Of a DNA stretch of 32,451 bases, positions 7,562-14,899 are shown piece after piece. Each line of letters starts with the position of its first letter. The first letter of the stretch is position 1. Location: positions 1 to 32,451 of the forward strand of contig JABWCO010000021.1 in assembly GCA_013360185.1 (NCBI GenBank), in the 5' to 3' direction. Origin of the DNA: Bdellovibrio sp. Its GTDB lineage: Bacteria > Bdellovibrionota > Bdellovibrionia > Bdellovibrionales > Bdellovibrionaceae. The notes under the pieces are model-generated. The model was given only the letters and a program-made list of their open reading frames with translations, was not told the origin of the DNA and ran no database searches. The position numbers were made by a program, and so were the translations under genes.

Positions 7562-7624
7562 CGAATCCGAGAATCCACTCACATTCATTTTTGCGCTGCG
7601 CATTGCTCCGCCTTTAGTCTTGCT

Positions 7625-7655
7625 TTGACACCCGGCGTTCGAGTTAACCTATGAA
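7625..7655 (+). promoter_or_regulatory. Candidate promoter for the topoisomerase VI operon
   Basis: A perfect TTGACA at 7625-7630 is followed after 19 bases by TATGAA at 7650-7655. The spacer is longer than ideal. Initiation near 7662 would give a leader of about 108 bases containing the competing hairpins at 7701-7730. Confidence 0.35.
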
Positions 7656-7700
7656 AGTCATTCATTAAAAAATTGCCAGGATGGGAATTTTTCGCGCAAG

Positions 7701-7730
7701 CCCCGAAGGGGGCATGGGCTGGATGCCCCC
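7701..7730 (+). promoter_or_regulatory. Mutually exclusive hairpins in the Topo VI leader
   Basis: CCCC at 7701-7704 can pair with GGGG at 7708-7711. The same G-run also forms the 5' arm of a stronger eight-base stem, GGGGGCAT (7708-7715) with ATGCCCCC (7723-7730). The two cannot form together. No T-run follows, so this is not a simple terminator. The element ends 40 bases before the likely start codon. Confidence 0.4.
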
Positions 7731-7770
7731 TGACAAAATTCGTTAACATCTCGTGAAGGGCCAAGCGACC

Positions 7771-9537
7771 GTGAGCAAAATTACCAAAAGTAGTACCGCT
7801 GAATATTTTGCGAAAAACCTCCAGCAAGTGGGGTTTTCATCCCCATTAAAAGCCGTTTTGACGACTTTAAAAGAGGCTGTCGACAACTCATTAGATGCCT
7901 GTGAGGCGTCTGGAATTTTACCTGATCTCTTGATTGAGGTTTCAAAAGTAGGCGCAGGGTCTACTAAAAATACTGATTTAATTCGCATCGTTGTCGAAGA
8001 TAACGGCCCTGGTATCGAGGGTGAAGACCTTGCAAAAGTTTATGGTGAGTACCTGGCATCTTCTAAGTTTGGCCGTGGCCAGTGTTCTCGTGGACAACAA
8101 GGTATCGGTATTTCTGCGGCGACCACATGGGCACAAATGACCAATGCCCGTGGCGTAAACGTGACTTCTAAGACCAAAAAAATGCGTAAAGCGATCAGCG
8201 CGCAAGTCGATGTCGACATCAAATCCAATACGGGTGTGGTTAAAAATAAAGAAACTATCGACTGGGACCGCGAGCATGGCACGCGGGTTGAGTTTATTCT
8301 TGATGGTCGTGTGCAATTAAACGGTGACGGTGGTATCGTCACTTATATTGAGGGCACCATCTTGGTAAATCCGCACATGACGGTGACTTACAAGTTGATG
8401 GAACAAGATTTTGTCACCATCACTCGGGTCAGTACAGATGTGCCACAGGTTCCAGAAGCTTCTTTACCGCATCCGCACACATTTAAGTTGGGCGAATTTA
8501 TCACGCATGCAACTTTGTTTGGAAAAACCACTCTTTCTAAGTTCTTAAAGACAGGTTTTTCACGCATTTCTGATCAATCCATCCAAGAATTTACTAAAAA
8601 GGGATTGCCAAAAAACCTTCTTGAAAAGTCTTTGACCGCATTGACGGAAGAAGACTTTAAAAAGGTTTTCCAAGCGGTGCAAAACACCGATTTGATGGCG
8701 CCTTCCACGAGGTCTGTTTTGACAGTCGGTGAAGAAGCCCTGTCAAAATCCATCACGCGTTTGGGCGAGATCGATTTCTTTGCAGTGGTGACTCGTAAAC
8801 CGACAATTTGTGACTTTAAACCGGTGGTGGTCGAAGTCGCTTTAGCACGTTTCAAAGATCGTAACCAGTCTCCAGATTCTCCGGTGACTTTATTACGTTT
8901 TGCCAATCGTGTGCCGTTGCAATTTGATAAATCAGGTTGCGCGATCACGTGGGCGATTGAGTCCGTGAACTGGAAATCATATGGCTTGGGTCAACCGAAA
9001 GACAGCTTGCCATTAGGGCCTTATATTTTCGCGATCTCGATTGTTTCGCCGTTTATTAAGTTTAAAAATGCTTCGAAAGAAACGATTGATGCTTCTGAAG
9101 AGTTAGTGGCAGAGATCCGTTTAGCTTTGATCCAAGCGGGTCAAAAGCTTTCTCGTCACATCAAAAAAGAAGTGAAAGAAGCAGATCTCGAAAGAAAATT
9201 AGCTCATATCGAGCAATTTGGTCCTATTCTGGTTGAGGGATTGGCAAGAATCGTGAAAGCACCCGATGCGCGGAAGAAAAGAGCCGAAGAAGGTCTTAAA
9301 AAACTTCTAGGTCGTGATTCTGAAGAGGCAATTGCGGATCTTGAGGCGGCAGAATCTAAACTTCTTGAGCAGAAAAAGCGCGAGAAGAAAAAAGGTATCG
9401 ATCATGGTGACGAAGATGAAATCGACGTGATTTCCTCTTCCGATTTAGTGGAAGAAGCTTCGGTACCGCAAGGGACTAAGAAGACAACAACTAAAAAAAC
9501 CGTAGCGACTAAGAAAACGACTGGGAAAAAAGCGTAA
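7771..9537 (+). CDS. top6B: DNA topoisomerase VI subunit B
   Basis: Subunit B of a type IIB topoisomerase, the ATPase half of an A2B2 enzyme that passes one duplex through another to relax or decatenate DNA. The GHKL fold shows EAVDNSLDA with Asn39, VEDNGPGI with Asp77, and the GQQGIGIS ATP-lid glycines around Gly111. The transducer domain carries the ATP-sensing Lys436 in ASKET. The length (588) is close to archaeal Top6B. An extra Lys/Thr-rich tail (last ~25 residues) could bind DNA. I chose GTG 7771, preceded by AAGGG and closer to family N-termini. GTG 7753 would add six residues. The stop overlaps the subunit A start (TAATG), implying translational coupling. Topo VI is typical of archaea and plants and is rare in bacteria. 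Confidence 0.93.
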   Translation: MSKITKSSTAEYFAKNLQQVGFSSPLKAVLTTLKEAVDNSLDACEASGILPDLLIEVSKVGAGSTKNTDLIRIVVEDNGPGIEGEDLAKVYGEYLASSKFGRGQCSRGQQGIGISAATTWAQMTNARGVNVTSKTKKMRKAISAQVDVDIKSNTGVVKNKETIDWDREHGTRVEFILDGRVQLNGDGGIVTYIEGTILVNPHMTVTYKLMEQDFVTITRVSTDVPQVPEASLPHPHTFKLGEFITHATLFGKTTLSKFLKTGFSRISDQSIQEFTKKGLPKNLLEKSLTALTEEDFKKVFQAVQNTDLMAPSTRSVLTVGEEALSKSITRLGEIDFFAVVTRKPTICDFKPVVVEVALARFKDRNQSPDSPVTLLRFANRVPLQFDKSGCAITWAIESVNWKSYGLGQPKDSLPLGPYIFAISIVSPFIKFKNASKETIDASEELVAEIRLALIQAGQKLSRHIKKEVKEADLERKLAHIEQFGPILVEGLARIVKAPDARKKRAEEGLKKLLGRDSEEAIADLEAAESKLLEQKKREKKKGIDHGDEDEIDVISSSDLVEEASVPQGTKKTTTKKTVATKKTTGKKA

Positions 9538-10700
9538 TGGCAAAATTACTTAGTATTCGTGATTTAAAAATCGATATTCCAAAAGAAGCGCGCATTTTGG
9601 CCGACAAGATGTTGAAGGACCTGGAGTCTTCAAAACGCCCTGTTTTGGAAGCCGTAAAAACATCTTTAGATAATTCTTTGTACAATTCAAAAGTGGGTTA
9701 TTTAACCCCTGGCGACAAAGTTGTTCGTACGGAACTGAACGTTTCTTCGGTGCAAAAATTGGCGCGCGTGGTTTTCATTTTGGAAATCCTTCTGCGCAAT
9801 TTAGAAATCGAATCTGTTAATACGAAGCGTGAAATTTATTACGTCGCCAAAGGTTTGATCAAAGGAAACAGTCGTTTAAAACCGTTGGATTTCGAAGATC
9901 AACCTGAATCAGACGCGATCATCGATTTTATCGGTGATATGTTAGAAGTGTACCGCGAAGAATTAAACGTTTTCGCCAATGACCGAGGTGGCCAGACTTA
10001 CTCGCAACAACTTATTGTGACAGAAACTTTGACCGACGGTGAAAAAGCCGTGGTCGATCTTTCAAGTCTGGGAACTTCGCCTTTCCAACCAAAAAACAAA
10101 CCACAATCTTTAAAGCTGAAAGCTAAAAAGAAAATCGACTTCTGCCTGATCGTCGAGTCCGAAGGTACTGCCAATACTTTGGTAACGATGGGTTTCACCA
10201 AACGTAACAACTGTATCGTGATGGGTGCCCAAGGGGTTCCATCAAATGGTGTGCGTGGTTGGTCAAAACTAATTCAAGACGAACTTGACGTGCCAATGTA
10301 CTTCTTCGGGGATCTGGATGCGTACACATTGCAAAACATTTTCCGTACATTAAAAGCGGGATCTGCGGCTTCATTGATTCGTAACGCTGACTTCTCGGCT
10401 CCGAATGTGAAGTTCTTGGGTGTTCTTCCGGAAGACGTTAAGAAATACGATCTGCCTCACTATAAAGTAAGAGAATCAGATCCAGCAGAAGCGCGCGCTT
10501 TGAAAAAAGCCAAAGATGCTTTGGAAAACGATCCGTTCTTCTTAGACAAGAAAAATAAAAACCTGGCAGACATCTTGCGTTGGTTGATCAAAGAGAAAAT
10601 TCGTTGCGAGCAACAGTCTTTCTTCTCGGTTGATCCGAATGACCCGATCAAGACTGAAAAATTGATCTTAGAAAAGATCAAACGCGGATCTTACGTATAG
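9537..10700 (+). CDS. top6A: DNA topoisomerase VI subunit A (Spo11-like)
   Basis: The 387-residue cleavage subunit, a homologue of Spo11. The winged-helix CAP domain contains TKREIYYV with Tyr101/Tyr102. One of these, probably the second, is the nucleophile that links to the DNA 5' end. The Toprim domain has the metal-binding Glu207 in IVESEG and the DxD pair Asp259/Asp261 in FFGDLDAYT. The order and spacing match archaeal Top6A, including the NNCIVMGAQGVPS segment between the Toprim elements. All catalytic residues are present, so the enzyme should be active. It starts inside the stop of subunit B. A hairpin terminator follows at once, which makes a two-gene operon. Confidence 0.94.
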   Translation: MAKLLSIRDLKIDIPKEARILADKMLKDLESSKRPVLEAVKTSLDNSLYNSKVGYLTPGDKVVRTELNVSSVQKLARVVFILEILLRNLEIESVNTKREIYYVAKGLIKGNSRLKPLDFEDQPESDAIIDFIGDMLEVYREELNVFANDRGGQTYSQQLIVTETLTDGEKAVVDLSSLGTSPFQPKNKPQSLKLKAKKKIDFCLIVESEGTANTLVTMGFTKRNNCIVMGAQGVPSNGVRGWSKLIQDELDVPMYFFGDLDAYTLQNIFRTLKAGSAASLIRNADFSAPNVKFLGVLPEDVKKYDLPHYKVRESDPAEARALKKAKDALENDPFFLDKKNKNLADILRWLIKEKIRCEQQSFFSVDPNDPIKTEKLILEKIKRGSYV

Positions 10701-10720
10701 TTTCAAATAGTTTCTAAAAG

Positions 10721-10745
10721 GAGCCGGGATGACCGGCTCTTTGTT
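10721..10745. terminator. Terminator after topoisomerase VI operon
   Basis: A seven-base GC-rich stem, GAGCCGG (10721-10727) with CCGGCTC (10733-10739), is followed by TTTGTTT on the plus strand. It also closes the convergent gene that ends at 10745. Confidence 0.8.
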
Positions 10746-11215
10746 TATGGATTCAATTGGCAAGTTTCACTGCGATAAAACGAAAGATCGCCTTGAGCTG
10801 GATCAGCGGACAGTGCTGCCAACATACCTTTTACTAATTCGCTGTTTGCAGATTTAAAGCTCACTTCTTGACCTTCTTTAACGTCGCCAACAACAACTTC
10901 AAGCTTCGTCTTCTTTTTGTCTTTAAAAGTGATTAGCACTTTGTTGCCGTTCACAGTGGCATCCGCGTCAGCAAGTAAAGCTGTGTTATCGGCCGTTGTA
11001 TATCCACGAACAACGACAAGGTTTGCGTCACTTTCATCTGATCGGTCGGCATAAACCAGACCACGATCAAAAGTGCTGCGTGTGATGCTTAATTGATCGC
11101 CGTCGGCAGTGACCGTAAGAGAATTGAATTTTTCAGTGCAACTGAGTAAAACTTTTTGATTCGCAAACGCACTTGTAGAAAATAAAAGAGATAATAAAAG
11201 TAATGCTGACTTCAC
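10745..11215 (-). CDS. Secreted protein of unknown function
   Basis: I do not recognise the family. The start chosen is GTG 11215, preceded by AGGAG seven bases upstream. A longer reading frame upstream (to 11332) has no signal and no ribosome site. The 156-residue product has a clear signal peptide (VKSALLLLSLLFSTSAFA, cleavage before NQ). The mature part is about 135 residues, rich in beta-strand patterns and lysine/aspartate. It has two cysteines, one near each end (LSCTEKF and SETCQLNP), which could form a disulfide. A periplasmic or exported beta-rich protein is inferred. Confidence 0.7.
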   Translation of the reverse strand: MKSALLLLSLLFSTSAFANQKVLLSCTEKFNSLTVTADGDQLSITRSTFDRGLVYADRSDESDANLVVVRGYTTADNTALLADADATVNGNKVLITFKDKKKTKLEVVVGDVKEGQEVSFKSANSELVKGMLAALSADPAQGDLSFYRSETCQLNP

Positions 11216-11488
11216 AAAAAAACTCCTAATTATTTGTTTATTTCGTGCGGCGAGGATAGCAGACTCTTGCCTAATATCCATAGAGGCGATGGTCCTAGGC
11301 ACTAATTGCTTAATTGTCCAAAGCTTGTTCATAGCAGGAGATTTGCGATTCTTTTTGCAAAAAGTCCCTGATTTCAGGGGGCTATTTTCACTAGATTTTC
11401 AATTGGCGGGGTAAAATGATGATTTTGTCCCGAATTTGCCAGGGGCGTTGAGTTTTAACGCTTAAGCTCTTATAACCCATTTAAGCTT
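11216..11488. other. Divergent intergenic region
   Basis: This 273-base gap separates the secreted protein and the TonB-like gene. It holds a good promoter for the TonB-like gene (11448-11476), a short perfect inverted repeat CCCTGA/TCAGGG at 11366-11379, and a sequence at 11263-11278 that matches one upstream of the GT39 gene at 14 of 16 bases. No coding region was seen. Confidence 0.5.
11448..11476 (+). promoter_or_regulatory. Sigma-70-like promoter of the TonB-like gene
   Basis: TTGAGT (11448-11453) and TATAAC (11471-11476) are separated by exactly 17 bases. Initiation would be at about 11482-11484. That leaves only some five bases before the ATG at 11489, consistent with the lack of a ribosome-binding site. 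Confidence 0.55.
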
Positions 11489-12157
11489 ATGCAATTGCCA
11501 AAGTTCTCATTCAATATTCAAAAATCCGTTGTGATCTCTGCTGGGATTCACGTCGCTTTGTTTTTGATAGCGGTGACGATAGGCTCAGTTCCGACCTCTG
11601 TCCCTGTGCCTGTGGGGGTTGAGTTAAAGTACGGAGACGGTGGGGACGTTGCAGCTGCGAAAGAAAAAACTGTCGTGCAACCCGCGAAAGTGAAACCCGC
11701 AGTGGTGGCCGACGCCTCGGATGCTCCGGCAGTTAAAAATGAAAAAGTTGAAAAAGTCGCAGCACAGGAAGTCACTCCTGCGGGTAAAACCAGTGGGTCG
11801 CTTGCCGGCACCTCAGACAAAGGTGCCTCAGAGGGGCGTGAAGGTGTCGCTAATGGCAGCGAAGTTTCGCCAGAGCAAAGATACCTGTATGAAGTCAGAA
11901 AGCTCTTAGAGCGCCGCAAGCGCTATCCGATGATGGCTAAAAAAATGGGTCAGGTTGGCAGAGTACTGGTGCGCTTCACTTTAGCGCAAGACGGATCGTT
12001 GCAAGCTTCAGAAATTATCGAAAAAGCAGAACACGAGGCCCTAAATAAGGCCGCCCATGAATTGGTTCAAGGCATCGACAAAATGAAACCCTTCCCCGAA
12101 GAAATCCCAAAAACTTCTTGGGTTATCACAGTCCCGATCGAGTATTCCCTGAACTAA
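11489..12157 (+). CDS. TonB-family energy transducer-like protein
   Basis: A 222-residue protein with the TonB layout: a short cytoplasmic N-terminus, one membrane segment (about 14-32), a long Ala/Pro/Lys/Val-rich periplasmic linker (about 55-125), and a C-terminal TonB domain (about 130-222). That domain contains RRKRYPMMAKKMGQVGRVLV, the usual YP and G-x-V-x-V pattern. TonB proteins couple the proton-motive force from ExbBD to outer-membrane receptors. No exbBD or receptor genes are adjacent, so the partner is unknown. Other TonB-like proteins of this shape serve gliding or secretion machines, which is possible in a predator. Confidence 0.83.
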   Translation: MQLPKFSFNIQKSVVISAGIHVALFLIAVTIGSVPTSVPVPVGVELKYGDGGDVAAAKEKTVVQPAKVKPAVVADASDAPAVKNEKVEKVAAQEVTPAGKTSGSLAGTSDKGASEGREGVANGSEVSPEQRYLYEVRKLLERRKRYPMMAKKMGQVGRVLVRFTLAQDGSLQASEIIEKAEHEALNKAAHELVQGIDKMKPFPEEIPKTSWVITVPIEYSLN

Positions 12158-12172
12158 AATTCACACAAGCAA

Positions 12173-12200
12173 AGATAAAGTCCGGTCAGGGGCTTTATTT
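12173..12200. terminator. Terminator between TonB-like and GT39 genes
   Basis: The stem ATAAAGTCC (12173-12181) pairs with GGGGCTTTAT through a G-T pair and is followed by a T-run. It sits between two convergent genes and may work both ways. Confidence 0.7.
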
Positions 12201-13754
12201 TTAGCGCGTAATTCCTTGAAAGTTTCGGCAGTAATAAACATTAAACGTCCTGGCGTGAATGCCATGGCGGAATGTTTTCATTTCCTCTTTTTGGCAGCCA
12301 TCCCAAGCAGCCCAACCCATCGGATCGGCAGGATACTTTTCAGTGCTGACAAAGATCGCATCTTGTCCTTTAAGATTGCTCATCTCTTCCGGGGATTGCA
12401 TCACGGTATAGTGACTGACCGTTGAACTTAGCATGTAAACTTTCTGTTTCGTGCCCCAGGTTGTCTGCGCCGTATTTTCATAGCGGTGAGCCGCAATAAA
12501 CGGTTTACGTCCACTTTCAGCATGGATCTCGCGTTGACGACGATTCACAAAACGTCCCAAGTCTTCCCAACCCGTGAACTCGTTACTGAAATCATAAGTC
12601 GTTTGCCATTCAGCGTTCGGCGCAAAAAATTTAAATGCCTTTGGGATCCATGGATACGCAAACGGCGTGTACGAAATAAGTCCCAAGACGATAAAGAAAC
12701 CTAAAATTCCCCGTGTAAAAATCTTACTGCGCGGAACCACGATTTTGCGATGGCCCCACAGCAAACCTTGTGACCAAATAGCCCCAGCCCCCATTAGCAG
12801 CAACGTATAAGCCGCGCCACTCCAATGGGGTTTGTATTCCGCAAAGAAGGGTTGAGGGTAAAACACCGCCAATGACGGAGCCGTTAAGCAGAATAAAAAT
12901 CTCCAGCGGGCTTCTTTGATTTTTACAATCGAAGTGATGAAGGCCAAAACAATCATCACGTACAAGAACGGTGTCGTGAATAACAATTGTGCAGCAAAGA
13001 ACACAAACCAGCGACTTAAGTTGAAAGTTTCACCTTGGTGGCGATCGTGGAATTGATATTTAAAACCAGGCCACTCATGCATGATGTTCCAAATGAAGAT
13101 CGGAGAGCACAAAGCGGTTGCAATTAAGAATCCCACCCATGGCCATGGTGTCAGTAAATCTTTACGACGAGACGGCGTTGCCAATAAATACAAACCAAAC
13201 CCTGGCGCAAGCAATGCGATAATGAACTTAGAATTTAAACCTAAGCCCATCAAGACACCCAGCCACAGCCAAGTTTTTTTGGTGCTCCAGCGTTTGTCGT
13301 CCTCGCGCACACCTTGCCAGAAAACGTAAGCTGCCATCACCCAACAAAACATGAACGGAGGCTCTGGTGAAGCCACATAGCCACCGAAGCCCCAGAATGG
13401 AGACCACAATAAAATAAAGCCGACAAAAATTGCCGCCCATTCATCGAAAAGATCTTTTGTCAGTTTGTATAAAAAGATTGTGGTCGCCGTAAAACATAAA
13501 AAGCCCGGCAAGCGCACACCCAAATAAGTGTCACCAAAAACGCTCGTAGTTATCGCTTCTAGCCACGCAATCATCGCCGGGTGATCGAAATATGAAAGTT
13601 GCAACCACTTGGCCCACGACCAGTGATAAGCTTCGTCATCAATCAGGCCAATATTCAGAGAGAAAAAGGCGCGAAACAAAAGAGTCAGAATGAACAGAAT
13701 TGTGACCTTCTGCGCTGTAGTTTGTTGCTTCCAAAACTCACGAATCACGGGCAT
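12201..13754 (-). CDS. GT39-family membrane glycosyltransferase (ArnT/PMT-like)
   Basis: A 517-residue integral membrane protein with about 10-12 hydrophobic segments. The first periplasmic loop has GLIDDEAYHW (Asp39, Asp40, Glu41), the acidic signature of GT39/GT83 enzymes. YFDHPAMIAWL and the GVRLPG block follow, as in ArnT-like proteins. These enzymes use polyprenyl-phosphate sugars to glycosylate lipid A, proteins or other envelope glycans on the periplasmic side. The acceptor cannot be inferred. The C-terminal ~150 residues form a soluble periplasmic domain with two paired cysteines near the end. Start ATG 13754 is preceded by AAGGA. It is a single-gene unit divergent from the lipoprotein hydrolase gene. 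Confidence 0.85.
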   Translation of the reverse strand: MPVIREFWKQQTTAQKVTILFILTLLFRAFFSLNIGLIDDEAYHWSWAKWLQLSYFDHPAMIAWLEAITTSVFGDTYLGVRLPGFLCFTATTIFLYKLTKDLFDEWAAIFVGFILLWSPFWGFGGYVASPEPPFMFCWVMAAYVFWQGVREDDKRWSTKKTWLWLGVLMGLGLNSKFIIALLAPGFGLYLLATPSRRKDLLTPWPWVGFLIATALCSPIFIWNIMHEWPGFKYQFHDRHQGETFNLSRWFVFFAAQLLFTTPFLYVMIVLAFITSIVKIKEARWRFLFCLTAPSLAVFYPQPFFAEYKPHWSGAAYTLLLMGAGAIWSQGLLWGHRKIVVPRSKIFTRGILGFFIVLGLISYTPFAYPWIPKAFKFFAPNAEWQTTYDFSNEFTGWEDLGRFVNRRQREIHAESGRKPFIAAHRYENTAQTTWGTKQKVYMLSSTVSHYTVMQSPEEMSNLKGQDAIFVSTEKYPADPMGWAAWDGCQKEEMKTFRHGIHARTFNVYYCRNFQGITR

Positions 13755-13822
13755 GTCCTTGCTTCAAGATGTCAAAACTCTGTCCTAATATCTTGCTGCC
13801 CGCATGGCAACAGATCCTCGGA

Positions 13823-13852
13823 TTGACAGAATGTGTAAAGTGAAGGAATCAT
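13823..13852 (+). promoter_or_regulatory. Candidate promoter of the metallo-hydrolase gene
   Basis: A perfect TTGACA (13823-13828) is followed after 18 bases by AATCAT (13847-13852, 4 of 6). Initiation would fall at or next to the ATG at 13859. An AAGGA at 13843-13847, eleven bases before the ATG, is an alternative ribosome site if transcription starts earlier. Confidence 0.3.
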
Positions 13853-13858
13853 ACCTGC

Positions 13859-14890
13859 ATGAAATGGCTGCTTATCGCAACGACTGCATTACTGGTATTT
13901 TCGGGCTGTCAAAGTTTCCGCTATTATGACCCTAATAAGCCTCATCGGGGCAAGACGCAGTTTTATAACAACTATGACAATTCACCCAAAGCCAACTTCT
14001 GGAAGTGGCAGTGGGAGCGTCTGACGAAAAAAAAGCCTGTTGAACCGGAGTTTAAGCCTGAAGTGGTAAAAACCGATGTGGCTTTTTTGCAAGGTAATCA
14101 AAGCGAAAACACCCTGACGTGGATTGGTCACTCTTCGGCACTTTTACAAATTGATGGTGTCAATATTTTGCTGGATCCAGTTTTCTCTGATCGGGTTTCG
14201 CCGGTGTCTTTTATGGGGCCGAAACGTTTGGTGCCTTTGCCGTTCGCTTTGCCTGAACTGCCGCGCATCGATGTGGTTTTAGTTTCTCACAACCACTATG
14301 ACCACATGGATCTGCCCACGTTGCGCCAATTGGCCCAGCGAGATTCGCAGACCTTGTTCTTAGTGCCCCTAGGAAATCAAAAAATGTTGCAGTCTGAAAA
14401 TATTAAAAACGTCAAAGAATTTGACTGGTGGGAATCGGTCCGCGCCAAAGATGTGACGCTGACATTTACGCCGGCACAACATTGGACGGCTCGCGGTCTT
14501 TTTGACAGTGACGAAACATTGTGGGGCGGCTGGCATTTGCAGGGCAAAGGCTTTCCCGTTTTATATACGGGGGACACGGGGTATTCGCAAGACTTCTCTG
14601 ACATTCGTGCGCGTCTGGGAGCTGTTGACTTGGCGTTGATTCCGATTGGCGCTTACGAACCTCGCTGGTTTATGAAAAAGCAGCATGTCAATCCAGAAGA
14701 AGCTCTCTTCATTCATCGTGATCTTGATGCCAAACTTTCTATCGGCATGCATTGGGGAACCTTCCGTTTGGCGGATGAGTTTATGCAAGCCCCCCGTGAC
14801 GAAATGCAAACGGCCATCCAAACCCATCCTGAAATTAAGGGCGTTTTCCGTGTGATGAAACACGGAGAAATTTTAAAACTTAAGAACTAA
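13859..14890 (+). CDS. Lipoprotein metallo-beta-lactamase-fold hydrolase (NAPE-PLD/UlaG-like)
   Basis: A 343-residue protein with a lipoprotein signal (lipobox FSGC, Cys17, +2 Gln). Residues ~70-330 form the MBL fold. They include TWIGHSSALLQIDG, the metal motif SHNHYDH (His144, His146, Asp148, His149), YTGDTGY with the bridging Asp, and GMHWGTF near the end for the last metal ligand. The nearest well-known group is the N-acyl-phosphatidylethanolamine phospholipase D/UlaG type. These are metal-dependent phosphodiesterases or lactonases. Anchored in an outer or inner membrane leaflet, it may act on phospholipids. The substrate is inferred only from family resemblance. The aspartase gene follows after nine bases. 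Confidence 0.85.
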   Translation: MKWLLIATTALLVFSGCQSFRYYDPNKPHRGKTQFYNNYDNSPKANFWKWQWERLTKKKPVEPEFKPEVVKTDVAFLQGNQSENTLTWIGHSSALLQIDGVNILLDPVFSDRVSPVSFMGPKRLVPLPFALPELPRIDVVLVSHNHYDHMDLPTLRQLAQRDSQTLFLVPLGNQKMLQSENIKNVKEFDWWESVRAKDVTLTFTPAQHWTARGLFDSDETLWGGWHLQGKGFPVLYTGDTGYSQDFSDIRARLGAVDLALIPIGAYEPRWFMKKQHVNPEEALFIHRDLDAKLSIGMHWGTFRLADEFMQAPRDEMQTAIQTHPEIKGVFRVMKHGEILKLKN

Positions 14891-14899
14891 AAGGGACCT

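Noticed and set aside
11216-11332. N-terminal extension of the secreted protein before GTG 11215
   Set aside because: The extension would bury the signal peptide, and a good AGGAG precedes GTG 11215.
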